From: Methylobacterium sp. Leaf104
Lineage (GTDB): Bacteria; Pseudomonadota; Alphaproteobacteria; Rhizobiales; Beijerinckiaceae
NCBI RefSeq assembly: GCF_001422885.1
Contig: NZ_LMMZ01000003.1
Coordinates: 1 to 40,211 of the forward strand
DNA: 40,211 nucleotides
Reading direction: 5' to 3'
Below are positions 17,676-26,300 of this stretch, one piece after another. The position numbers and the translations under genes are program-made. The notes under the pieces were generated by a model. It searched no databases, was not told the origin of the DNA, and saw only the letters and a program-made list of their open reading frames with translations. The stretch's first letter is position 1. Every line of letters starts with the position of its first letter.

Positions 17676-18593
17676 TCAGGCCGGCGCGTAGCGGCCGTCG
17701 AGCCGGGCAGGACCGTCGCTGAGCACGATCCCGCGCTCGACCAGATCCTCCAGGTGGGCGAAGACCGACAGGGCGGCGGCGCCGTGCAGGGCTGGGCTCA
17801 GGCCCTGGTAGATCGCAGCGACGATGGCGTGGATATCGCGGTCGCCCCCTTCGAGGCGGTTGCGGATCGCGGTCTCGCGCTGGCGCCGATGGGCGGCGAG
17901 GCCGCGCACGAAGCGGCGGGGATCGCGCACCGGACCGCCATGGCCCGGCCAGAAGATCGTCTCGTGGCGGTCGCGCAGGGCCTCGAGAGAGTCCATGTAG
18001 GCGCGCATCGCGCCGTCGGGCGGCGCCACGATGGTGGTCGACCACGCCATGACGTGGTCGCCCGAGAACAGGGCCGTCTCCTCCCGCAGCGCGAAGGCGA
18101 GATGGTTCATGGTGTGGCCCGGGGTCTCCAGGGCCTCCAGGGTCCAGCCCGGTCCCGTGACGGTGTCGCCCGTGCGCATGGGCCGATCGGGCACGTGGTC
18201 GCGGTCGGCACTGGCGTCGAGATGGGGGATCTCACCCTCGATCAGATCGCGGGCGGCCCGGTGCGGACCGCAGCCGACGATCGGTGCGCCCGTGCGCGCC
18301 CGGAGAATGCGGGCCCCCGGCGAATGGTCGCGATGCGTATGGGTGACCAGAATCGCCACGACGGTGGCACCGGCGCAGGCCTCCACGAGCGCCGCGATAT
18401 GGCCCTCGTCCGCCGGACCCGGATCGATGATGGCGACGGCCTCGTTCCCGACAAGGTAGCTGCAGGTGCCGGTCGCCGTGAACGGTCCGCCGTTCGGGGC
18501 AATCCGCCGCCGGACCAGGGGCGACAGACGCACCGTCTCGCCGCTCGGGGGCAGCGCCCCGTCGAACACGGGATCGGACTGGATCTCGCTCAT
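17676..18593 (-). CDS. Metallo-beta-lactamase-fold hydrolase (LACTB2-like)
   Basis: 305 residues. The start at 18593 (MSEIQSDPVF) has AGGAG about 6 bases upstream. Metal-binding motifs: THTHRDH (HxHxDH), H in TPGHTMNH, D in FSGDHVMAW, and H in WPGHGGP. The C-terminal 70 residues form a short winged-helix-like tail (LSVFAHLEDLVERGIV) found in LACTB2 and related MBL proteins, some of which cleave single-stranded RNA or hydrolyse thioesters. The substrate is undetermined. The DUF2865 gene lies upstream on the same strand with an 86 bp gap. Confidence 0.9.
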   Translation of the reverse strand: MSEIQSDPVFDGALPPSGETVRLSPLVRRRIAPNGGPFTATGTCSYLVGNEAVAIIDPGPADEGHIAALVEACAGATVVAILVTHTHRDHSPGARILRARTGAPIVGCGPHRAARDLIEGEIPHLDASADRDHVPDRPMRTGDTVTGPGWTLEALETPGHTMNHLAFALREETALFSGDHVMAWSTTIVAPPDGAMRAYMDSLEALRDRHETIFWPGHGGPVRDPRRFVRGLAAHRRQRETAIRNRLEGGDRDIHAIVAAIYQGLSPALHGAAALSVFAHLEDLVERGIVLSDGPARLDGRYAPA

Positions 18594-18679
18594 GCCGGCT
18601 CCTGAAAGCTTGGGACCGGATCCGGCCCTAAGCCATCGCCGCGCCAGGGACAACGCGTGCGATCGGGCCCGAGACCGCC

Positions 18680-19699
18680 TCAGTATACGAAGGGCGATGC
18701 CACCACGACGCGCGCCTGGGCCCGCACCGGGACGAAGCGCGGCTCGACCTCGATCGGTGGCGGGACCGGTTCGAACCCGGCCGCCGCGATCCGGACGCGG
18801 CCTGTGCGGTCGGCACTGCGCAGGGCCTTGTGGAAGGCCCGGGCATCCGCGTCGCGGCGAACCACGTCGACCTTGGCGTCGATCTCGCGCCGCGCCCGGC
18901 GCGACAGGCCCCGGGCCTCGCGGAAATCGACGACGGTGAAGCCGCCAGCCCTGACCGGGGTGACGACCGCTGCGCTCGCTTCGGTCGTGACGATGTCACC
19001 GGCGCGCACGGTCATGTCCTGAAGGATCGGCAGCGGTGCGGCGACGCCCTGCTCGGGCTGGCAGTCGCAGTGCTCGATCCGTTTCGTGCGGTAGAGATTG
19101 GCCACCGCGAGGCTGCGGTAAGGCTGCCCGTCGAGTCCGACGGCGCGATCGAGTTCCCTCTCGCCGGCTCCCAAAGTGAACAGGCGCGTCGGCGTATTCG
19201 GGCAGGCGGCCGCACAGGCGGCCTCATGGATCGGCAGGTCGGCCCGGGCGCCGAGACGTCCGAGGGGGAAGATGTAGCCATCGCAGGTGCGCACGCAGAC
19301 GGTGCGCGCGCCCAGCGCGGTAGGCGAACCCGCTCCCGGCACGAAAGCGGCCCGCCTCGCCGCAGCCGCCTCCCTGGGGAGCCGGACTCGGACTGGACGT
19401 GCCGTCGCATCGACGACGGGTCTCGGCGTCTGCCGAACCACGCGCGCGGCGGTCACACGCCGGGCGTCTGGCAGAGAGACGTAATGCGCGGGGCGGCGGC
19501 GCGCCGGCATCGTCACCGCCGGAGCCGCGACCGGTCCGCGAAAGATCGTCTCCAGGAAATCGAAGAGCCCGCCTCGTTCGGAGGCCTTGACCATCGTGGC
19601 GCCCGCCATGACGCCACCGAGCCCGAGCAGGACGCCAGCGAGCGCGGTCACCGCCATCTGCTGACGCGTGCCGGCCGGAGCGAGACGCTGCCACTTCAT
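18680..19699 (-). CDS. DUF2865 exported protein
   Basis: 339 residues starting MKWQRLAPAG at 19699, which has a GGAG ribosome-binding site about 9 bases upstream; the longer start at 19765 lacks one. A hydrophobic segment (residues 16-36, VTALAGVLLGLGGVMAGATM) is a signal anchor, so the protein is predicted to be periplasmic or envelope-bound. The DUF2865 core is RTVCVRTCDGYIFPLG followed by CAAACPNTPTRLFTL and HCDCQPE, giving paired Cys residues likely to form disulfides. The family is restricted to Hyphomicrobiales and has no assigned function. The C-terminal third is charged and less conserved-looking. Confidence 0.85.
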   Translation of the reverse strand: MKWQRLAPAGTRQQMAVTALAGVLLGLGGVMAGATMVKASERGGLFDFLETIFRGPVAAPAVTMPARRRPAHYVSLPDARRVTAARVVRQTPRPVVDATARPVRVRLPREAAAARRAAFVPGAGSPTALGARTVCVRTCDGYIFPLGRLGARADLPIHEAACAAACPNTPTRLFTLGAGERELDRAVGLDGQPYRSLAVANLYRTKRIEHCDCQPEQGVAAPLPILQDMTVRAGDIVTTEASAAVVTPVRAGGFTVVDFREARGLSRRARREIDAKVDVVRRDADARAFHKALRSADRTGRVRIAAAGFEPVPPPIEVEPRFVPVRAQARVVVASPFVY

Positions 19700-19883
19700 A
19701 CCGCTTGGCTCCGCTTGTTTCGCTCTGACGGCCCCGACCGCATCACCGGGCAGATGCAGCTTCATCAGGTACACATCATCGCGGACACGGCGCAACGGCG
19801 GTAGACAACCGAGACAAGCGCCCTTGGGAGGATCTCCGGGCTTTCACGGCTCGCTCCATCATCCCGGAAGTCAGCCGGCGACG

Positions 19884-20063
19884 GTGGATCTGGTCCTGAC
19901 GGCGATCGGTCAGGCGATCGACGCGGTGCGGGGCTTCGTCACTGGCGCATCCTCGGCGGTCGCGAAACAGCGTGCCGTGATCCACGAGATCTCCATGAGC
20001 ATGCAGGCCGCGGCCCGCGAGAGCGCGGACGTCGATTGCGGCCCGCGGTCACTGGTGTCCTGA
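19884..20063 (+). CDS. Possible small hypothetical protein, 59 aa
   Basis: Not recognised. A GTG at 19884 opens a frame with normal composition (VDLVLTAIGQAIDAVRGFVT and MSMQAAARESADVDCG), likely helical and amphipathic. There is no clear ribosome-binding site, and upstream in-frame sequence does not look coding. It lies between the divergent DUF2865 gene and mntH. The frame may be fortuitous. Confidence 0.35.
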   Translation: MDLVLTAIGQAIDAVRGFVTGASSAVAKQRAVIHEISMSMQAAARESADVDCGPRSLVS

Positions 20064-20115
20064 GCCTAAGGCTCCAGCCGGCGGCCCTACCGATCCGCCC
20101 ACCGAATTTAGCCAT

Positions 20116-20143
20116 TTGATCTTTTTATAGCCCCTGCTATAAC
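20116..20143 (+). promoter_or_regulatory. mntH promoter with overlapping MntR-like box
   Basis: TTGATC (20116-20121) and TATAAC (20138-20143), 16 bases apart, make a plausible sigma-70 type promoter. A perfect inverted repeat, TTATAGC (20125-20131), CCCT, GCTATAA (20136-20142), covers the -10 element. Its core ATAGC-N4-GCTAT has the same half-sites and spacing as the E. coli MntR box. A Mn-bound MntR (DtxR family) repressor sitting here would block transcription when manganese is plentiful. No mntR gene is in the window. Confidence 0.75.
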
Positions 20144-20197
20144 GCGGCGGGTCGCCTCGAGGCGCCCGGATTTCCCCCGCCGGAAACACGCGCAGGC

Positions 20198-21604
20198 ATG
20201 GCTCGACACGAACACGTCACGGCTTCGGGACCGATCTCGGATCTAGGAGGATCTCGACCGGAGGCCTCCCCACCGGAGGGATCCTGGCGCTTCAGCAAGG
20301 AGACGCACGCCCAGCCGAGCCTCGGGCGGATGAATGCCAGCGTTCCGGTCCAGGCCAGCGGCACGTGGCTGCGCCGGCTCCTTGCCTTCATCGGACCCGG
20401 CTACATGGTCTCGGTCGGCTACATGGACCCAGGCAACTGGGCGACCGACATCGCGGGCGGAGCGCAGTTCGGCTACACGCTGCTCTCCGTCATCCTGCTG
20501 TCGAACCTGATGGCGATCGTGCTCCAGGCCCTGTCCGCGCGGCTCGGGATCGCGACGGGACGCGACCTCGCTCAGGCCTGCCGCGATCATTATCCGCGGC
20601 CCATCAGCCTAATGTTGTGGATCGCCTGCGAGGCGGCCATCATCGCCTGCGACCTCGCCGAGGTCATCGGCACCGCGATCGCCCTCAAGCTCCTCTTCGG
20701 ATTACCCCTGGTCGTCGGCGCGACGCTCACGGCGCTGGACGTCTTCCTGATCCTGCTGCTGATGCGACGGGGCTTTCGCGCCCTGGAAGCCTTCGTGATC
20801 GCCCTGCTGGTGGTGATCTTCGTCAGCTTCGGAATCCAGATCGCCCTGGCCGCACCGCCGATCCAGGCAATCCTCGGCGGCTTCCTGCCTTCGGCGGAGA
20901 TCGTCAGGAACCCAGCCGCGCTGTACATCGCCATCGGCATCATCGGTGCCACCGTGATGCCGCACAATCTCTACCTGCACTCGTCGATCGTCCAGACCCG
21001 CGCCTATCCGCGGACCGAGGCGGGCCGGCGCGGCGCGATCCGCTTCGCGGTGGCGGATTCGACGATCGCTCTGATGCTTGCCCTGTTCGTGAACGCCGCG
21101 ATCCTGATCATGGCCGCCTCGGTCTTCCATGCGCAGGGGCGCACGGACGTCCAGGAGATCGAGCAGGCCTACGAGTTGCTGTCGCCGCTGCTCGGTGCCG
21201 GCATCGCCTCGACGCTGTTCGCGGTGGCTCTGCTGGCCTCGGGCCTCAACTCCACGGTCACCGCGACGCTGGCGGGGCAGATCGTGATGGAGGGATTCCT
21301 GCGCCTGCACATCCCCGACTGGGCACGGCGATTGATCACCCGCGCCATCGCGATCGTGCCGGTAGTGGGCGTGACGGCTCTCTACGGGGAGCAAGGCACG
21401 GCAAAATTGCTCGTGCTGAGTCAGGTCGTGCTGTCGATGCAGCTTCCCTTCGCCGTCATCCCCCTGGTCGGGTTCGTCTCGGACAGGCGAAAGATGGGAG
21501 CCCACACGATCCCGACCTGGCTCAAGATCCTGTCCTGGACCATCGCGGCCGTGATCGTGGGGCTGAACGGGAAACTTCTGCTCGATACCGTGACGGGCGC
21601 CTGA
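20198..21604 (+). CDS. mntH: Nramp family Mn(II)/divalent metal transporter
   Basis: 468 residues, 11 or so membrane helices. Helix 1 carries the Nramp metal-site motif DPGNWATD and helix 6 the second one, [15 protein letters not shown], with the invariant metal-coordinating Asp, Asn and Met. It imports Mn(II), possibly Fe(II), with protons across the inner membrane. The N-terminus has about 50 extra residues before the conserved [17 protein letters not shown]; an alternative start at MNASVPV (20330) would remove 44 of them, and neither start has a strong ribosome-binding site. The promoter overlaps an MntR-like box, which supports Mn rather than generic divalent metal as the physiological substrate. 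Confidence 0.93.
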   Translation: MARHEHVTASGPISDLGGSRPEASPPEGSWRFSKETHAQPSLGRMNASVPVQASGTWLRRLLAFIGPGYMVSVGYMDPGNWATDIAGGAQFGYTLLSVILLSNLMAIVLQALSARLGIATGRDLAQACRDHYPRPISLMLWIACEAAIIACDLAEVIGTAIALKLLFGLPLVVGATLTALDVFLILLLMRRGFRALEAFVIALLVVIFVSFGIQIALAAPPIQAILGGFLPSAEIVRNPAALYIAIGIIGATVMPHNLYLHSSIVQTRAYPRTEAGRRGAIRFAVADSTIALMLALFVNAAILIMAASVFHAQGRTDVQEIEQAYELLSPLLGAGIASTLFAVALLASGLNSTVTATLAGQIVMEGFLRLHIPDWARRLITRAIAIVPVVGVTALYGEQGTAKLLVLSQVVLSMQLPFAVIPLVGFVSDRRKMGAHTIPTWLKILSWTIAAVIVGLNGKLLLDTVTGA

Positions 21605-21627
21605 GGAGGCCCCGCGTCACCCAGGGC

Positions 21628-21777
21628 TCAGCGGCGACGATCGGCGCGGACGCGCACGGGAACCGGCTGGGGCGCGGACATCGGACCTTCGAGAAGCGCG
21701 CCGATCAGCGAACGGCTGGCCTCGGCGACGGTTTTGATCAGACGTCGCGCGATGGAGGCGACAGTCGATTGTCTCAT
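21628..21777 (-). CDS. Small stress-type protein, 49 aa, behind an EcfG-like promoter
   Basis: A short gene that length cut-offs miss. ATG at 21777, AGGAG 7 bases upstream, stop at 21628. The product begins MRQSTVASIARRLIKTVAEA and ends RVRADRRR: a likely amphipathic helix (residues 6-30), a Pro-rich turn, then a strongly basic tail. It is not recognised; it lacks the features of the anti-sigma factor NepR. An exact GGAAC-N16-CGTT promoter lies on the same strand with its -10 half about 30 bases before the ATG, and no other gene lies between, so control by the general stress sigma factor EcfG is a strong inference. It converges with mntH, 23 bp from its stop. Confidence 0.75.
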   Translation of the reverse strand: MRQSTVASIARRLIKTVAEASRSLIGALLEGPMSAPQPVPVRVRADRRR

Positions 21778-21807
21778 GACGGGCTCCTGACCGACGGGCT
21801 GAGGACG

Positions 21808-21832
21808 AACGTCGCATTCCGGGCCGGGTTCC
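21808..21832 (-). promoter_or_regulatory. EcfG (general stress sigma) promoter
   Basis: On the minus strand, GGAAC (21832-21828), exactly 16 bases, then CGTT (21811-21808). This matches the EcfG consensus (GGAAC-N16/17-CGTT) established in Methylobacterium and other alphaproteobacteria. It points at the 49-residue gene starting at 21777, implying a 5' leader of about 25 bases that contains the AGGAG site. Confidence 0.8.
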
Positions 21833-21913
21833 GGTTGCGATGAGACACAGATAGCGAGATCAGTGTCTCCTGCTCAGGGGTCGAGGGCAATCGGCCGCAT
21901 CGGTGCGAAGCGC

Positions 21914-21945
21914 TTAAAAAAGCACCGGCGCGATGCCGCCGGTGC
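21914..21945 (-). terminator. Strong intrinsic terminator of the PKS-oxoamine synthase operon
   Basis: On the minus strand, GCACCGGCG and CGCCGGTGC (9 bp perfect arms, 21937-21945 and 21922-21930, 6-base loop) are followed by six T residues (21921-21916). It lies about 50 bp after the stop of the oxoamine synthase gene and closes that transcription unit. Confidence 0.9.
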
Positions 21946-21996
21946 CTGGACAGAATGCAGTCTGACGGAAAGGGGCGGAGAACGCCCCCCGGAACC

Positions 21997-23370
21997 CTAC
22001 TTGCCGCGCTTGGCCATCAGCTGCTCGATCAGCGAACCACCCTTCTCGATGGCTGCCAGTTCCTCTGCAACAGCATCCACGGTCTCTCGAATCTGCTCGG
22101 GCGTATGCTCGGAGGTGATGAAGAAGCGCAGGCGCGACGCCCGCTCCGGCACCGCCGGGTGGATGATCGGCTGCACGTTGATGCCGCGCTTGTAGAGGCG
22201 GTCCGACAGCGTCACCGACTTCAGGGAGTCGCCGACGATGACCGGAATCACCGCGAGGCCGAGGCTGGTCCCGGTATCGAGCCCGTGCTTCTTCGCACAG
22301 GACAGGAACAGGTGACCGTTCTGGCGCAGCCTCTCCACCCGCTGCGGCTCCGCATGCATGATCTCGAGGGCCGTCTCGGCCGCGGCGGCGAGGGGCGGCG
22401 AGATGCCGACGCTGTAGATGAAGCCGCCGGCGGTGCACTTGAGGTACTCGATCAGCGGCGCCGGTCCGGCGACGTAGCCGCCACAGGTCGAGAGCGTCTT
22501 CGAGAGGGTGCCCATCCAGATGTCGACCCCGCGCGGGTCGACATCGCAATGCTCGGCGAGGCCGATGCCGGTGCGCCCGAGGACGCCGAGCCCGTGGGCG
22601 TCGTCGACCATCAGCCAGGCATCGTAGCGCTGCTTGAGGGCGATCAGGGCCGCGAGGTCCGGCGCGTCGCCATCCATGCTGTAGAGGCCTTCCACCACGA
22701 TCAGGGCCCGGCGGTGCTCGTGGCGGGTGGCGCCGAGCAGCGTCTCCAAGGCGTCGAGATCGTTGTGCGAGAACGAGCGGCGCTGGGCACCAGAGAGCTG
22801 CGCGCCGGTGACGATGCTGTTGTGGCTCAGGGCGTCGTGGAAGATGACGTCGCCCGGCTCCAGCAGGGCGCCGATCGTCGTGACGTTGGTGGCGTGGCCG
22901 CTCACCATCACCACGCAGGCCTCGGTGTCGTAGTGGTCCGCCAAGGCCTTCTCGAGGGACAGGTGCCCCGGGCGCTCGCCGGCCACGATCCGGCTCGCCG
23001 AAGCCGAGGTGCCGTAGGTCTCGATCGCCCGTGATGCCGCCGCGTTGACGTCCGGGTGCCCGTTGAGACCGAGGTAGTCGTAGGACGAGAAGTTGACGAA
23101 CGACTTGCCCGCGATGCGCGTCGTGGCGCCGGCCTTGGTCTCGTGCACCCGGAAGAACGGGTTTCCGAGGCCGATCAGGTCGGCGGCCGAGCGCTGGAGG
23201 CGCAGTTCCCGGTAGCCCGGAAGCGACTCGAAGTTCTGCACGGAGGGATCACCCGACGGGCGTTGCGCCGGACGGGCAGGAGCCGTCCGGTTGGCGTTAC
23301 GCCCGAGGCGGTTCGTCACGAAGCCTGCCAGGGCCGCGCGTCCGCCGTCCGGTCTCGCGGAATTGCTCAT
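21997..23370 (-). CDS. Alpha-oxoamine synthase family aminoacyl/acyl transferase (RkpG-like)
   Basis: 457 residues from the ATG at 23370 (MSNSARPDGG). This PLP-dependent family (serine palmitoyltransferase, AONS/BioF, ALA synthase, KBL) condenses an amino acid with an acyl thioester, losing CO2 and giving a 2-amino-3-ketone. Seen: FVNFSSYDYLGLNGHPDV (residues 91-108), the GTSASASRIVAGER segment, H178 region IFHDALSHNS, D257-x-H259 in VDDAHGLGVLG, and the PLP lysine K291 in TLSKTLSTCGGY. An N-terminal extension of about 45 residues precedes the core. It starts 25 bp after the stop of the PKS gene and is cotranscribed with it, so the PKS ACP-bound chain is the inferred acyl donor. The arrangement matches rhizobial RkpA/RkpG. 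The amino acid used is not deducible; BioF or Kbl functions are unlikely in this context. Confidence 0.85.
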   Translation of the reverse strand: MSNSARPDGGRAALAGFVTNRLGRNANRTAPARPAQRPSGDPSVQNFESLPGYRELRLQRSAADLIGLGNPFFRVHETKAGATTRIAGKSFVNFSSYDYLGLNGHPDVNAAASRAIETYGTSASASRIVAGERPGHLSLEKALADHYDTEACVVMVSGHATNVTTIGALLEPGDVIFHDALSHNSIVTGAQLSGAQRRSFSHNDLDALETLLGATRHEHRRALIVVEGLYSMDGDAPDLAALIALKQRYDAWLMVDDAHGLGVLGRTGIGLAEHCDVDPRGVDIWMGTLSKTLSTCGGYVAGPAPLIEYLKCTAGGFIYSVGISPPLAAAAETALEIMHAEPQRVERLRQNGHLFLSCAKKHGLDTGTSLGLAVIPVIVGDSLKSVTLSDRLYKRGINVQPIIHPAVPERASRLRFFITSEHTPEQIRETVDAVAEELAAIEKGGSLIEQLMAKRGK

Positions 23371-23395
23371 GCGGCATGCCTCAGAGGGGAATCGT

Positions 23396-26300
23396 TCACG
23401 GAAGGATTTCTTTGATGGCGAGGCTGTTTTCTTCGACCATCGCGTGGAAGGGCTCGAGGGTACGGACGTCCACGCCCTCGCTGGCATGGCGCTGAGCCAG
23501 GCTCATGACGGCCGCCGCCGCCTCGTCCACCGGAGCCGCGATCGACTGGATCAGGGTTTCGGTGAGCTCGTTGACGGTGAGGCCGGAGGAGATGCCGGAC
23601 GGAGGCGCCTCCAGGGCGAAGCGCTCCTGCAGGCTGGCGCCGAGTTCCACGCCCATCAGCGAGTCGAGGCCGATCTCGGAGAGATGGCGCACGCGACTGA
23701 TGTCGTCCTTGGGCAGGCGAAGGATGCGCGCGATGTCCTCCACGATGGCGTCGGCCACCGTCTTGCGCACCGTGTCGATGTCCTGCGTCTTCAGCAGCAT
23801 ACCGATGTTGATGGCCGCCACCGTGCCGGCTTCCATCTGCTGGTCCGAACCCAGCTCGGCGTAGCTCGGGCTCTTCATCGTGGCGAGGCGCTCGCGTGCC
23901 TTGCCCCAATGCATCGACGCGATGGCGATCACGGCGTCGTCCGGGTTCGTCCCCTGGCCTTCCAGCGCGTCGGCCATGAGGTCGAGGCAGTGGCGGGCAT
24001 CCATCGGGGTCACGCCGACGCGACCCGCCAGGGTCTCCATCACCGCACGGTTTCGCGCCAGCACGCCGACATCGCCGATGGCACCCCAGGCGACGGCCAG
24101 CGCCGGTAGGCCGAGCTTGCGCCGACGCCGGGCGAGACCTTCCATGAACCCGTTCGCAGCGACGTAGGCGCCCTGGCCCGGATTGCCGATGAAGGTCGTG
24201 GCCGAGGAGAACATCACGAAGTAGTCGAGCGCGCGCGTGCGCGTCGCCGCATCGAGATGCTCGGCACCGATGACCTTCGGCCGGATGACCGTATCGAGGG
24301 CGGCGGCGTCGATGTTGGCGATCAGACCGTCCTGCAGCACCATCGCGCCGTGGATCACGCCGGCCAGGGACCGGCCCTTGCGCTCCACGTCGTCCAGCAG
24401 CGCGTCCACGGCCTTGCGGCTGGTGATGTCGCAGGCCATCGCGGCGACGTTGACGCCGCGAGCACCGAGATCGGCCACCACCTGCTTGGCGTCCGGGCTT
24501 GCCGCCCCGTTGCGTCCGACGAGGACGATGTGCTTCGCGCCCCGGTCCGCGAGCCAGCGGGCCGCCTCGATGCCGAAGCCGCCGAGGCCGCCGGTGACGA
24601 GGTGGACACCTTCCGGGGAGATCGCGAAGGCGGACTTCTCGGGTTGCATCACGCTGCCGGGCTTCGGCGGAGCGATGACGATCTTACCCACGTGACCCGA
24701 TTGCTGCATCAGGCGGAAGGCGTCCGAGACCTCGTCCGCCGTGAAGGGCTGGAAGGGCAGCGGCTTCAGGCCGCCCTCCTTGAACAGGGACATGACTTCG
24801 CGGAACAGCCGGGCCCCGTCCTCGCCCTGATGCTGGAGCACCTGATCGAGGTCGACACCGAAGTAGGAGAGATTCCGGCGGAACGGGCGCAGGCCGATAT
24901 GGGTGTTGGCGACGTAGTCGCGCTTGCCCAACTCGATGAAGCGGCCGAAGGGCTTGAGAACGTTGAGGCTTCGCTCCATCGCTTCGCCGAACAGGCTGTT
25001 CAGCACCACGCCGACGCCGTCGCCGGTGATCCGGCGGACATCGTCCACGAAGGCGAGGGAACGCGAGTCGAGCACGTGCTCGGCTCCGAGCGCCTTGACC
25101 AGGGCGCGCTTCTCCCGCGAGCCCGCGGTGGCGATGACGCGCGCGCCCTTGAGCTTGGCGATCTGCAGAGCCGCGAGGCCGACGCCGCCGGCGCCGCCAT
25201 GGACCAGCACCCACTCGCCGCGGCGCAGGCGGGCGCAGCTGACGAGGCCGTAATAGGCGGTGAGGAAGGCGACCGGCACGGTGGCGGCCGCCTGCGGATC
25301 GAGGCCGGGCGGGCTCGGGGCCACCACGAGTTCGGGCACGACGATGTGGGTCGCGAAACCCGATTGCGCGAAGGCGACGACGCGGTCGCCGGGCTTGAAC
25401 GCCTCGACACCCTTGCCGACGGAGAGAACCCGTCCGGCCACTTCGAGGCCCAGGCGAGGCCCGGCGAAGCCATCCTCCAGGATCTCCTCGGGCAGCATCG
25501 AAAGGGCCCAGAGGACGTCGCGGAAGTTGAGGCCGGTGGCCTCGACCGCGATCTCGACCTCGCCGCGACCGGGCGTCCGGCGCGTCGCCGGTCCCCAGGC
25601 CATCTCGTTGAGGCCGCCCGTGTTGCTGCGCTCCAGGCGTGCGGCCGGGGCCGGGACCGCGTCGGCTCCGGGACGACGGGCCAGTTGGCCCGGCGAGAAC
25701 CGGATCACTCGGGTCCGGTCGGCATCGAGGATGATCTCGGTCTCGAGTGTGCCCGACAGGATCAGGTCGCGCAGACGCTCGGCGGCGACCTTGGTCGAGA
25801 GGGCCTCGGCGAGATCGATCCGACGCACGTCGAGATTGGCCACCTCGTTGGCGAGCGTCCGGCTGAAGGCCCAGACGCCGGCTTCCACCGACCCGCTCGG
25901 GTCGCCGGCATCGCGGGTCGCTCCGGGGCAGACGACCCAGAGCCGGGTCTGGCGGCTGCCGAGATGCTCGACGCAGCGCTTCAGGCTCAGGCAGCGCTCG
26001 CGCAGGCGATCGGCTGCCGCGCCACCCTGATTGAAGGCGCCGGCGAGGAACACGACCGTGTCCGGCGTTTCGCGTTCCAGTTCGAGCAGGGACTGCTCGG
26101 AGTCGAGGATGATCGAGACGTGGACGCCGCTCGCCACCAGGAGGGTCGCCAGCGACGAGGCGGTCTCCGCCGCGAAGGCGTCGTGCGAGCCGATGACGAA
26201 AGCGAAGGTCTGTCCGGGGGCGGGCTTCGCCCGCACCGGAGCCTCGGCGAGGAACAGGAGGTCGTCGCCGTTGGCGGAGACCGCGCGGTCGACCGCCACC

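Noticed and set aside
20064..20197. yybP-ykoY manganese riboswitch before mntH
   Set aside because: The leader is short and shows no structured aptamer; the palindrome is over the -10 element and better fits a repressor site.
21997..23370. 8-amino-7-oxononanoate synthase (BioF) or glycine C-acetyltransferase (Kbl)
   Set aside because: There are no biotin or threonine-degradation genes nearby, the protein has an extra N-terminal segment, and it is in an operon with a megasynthase.
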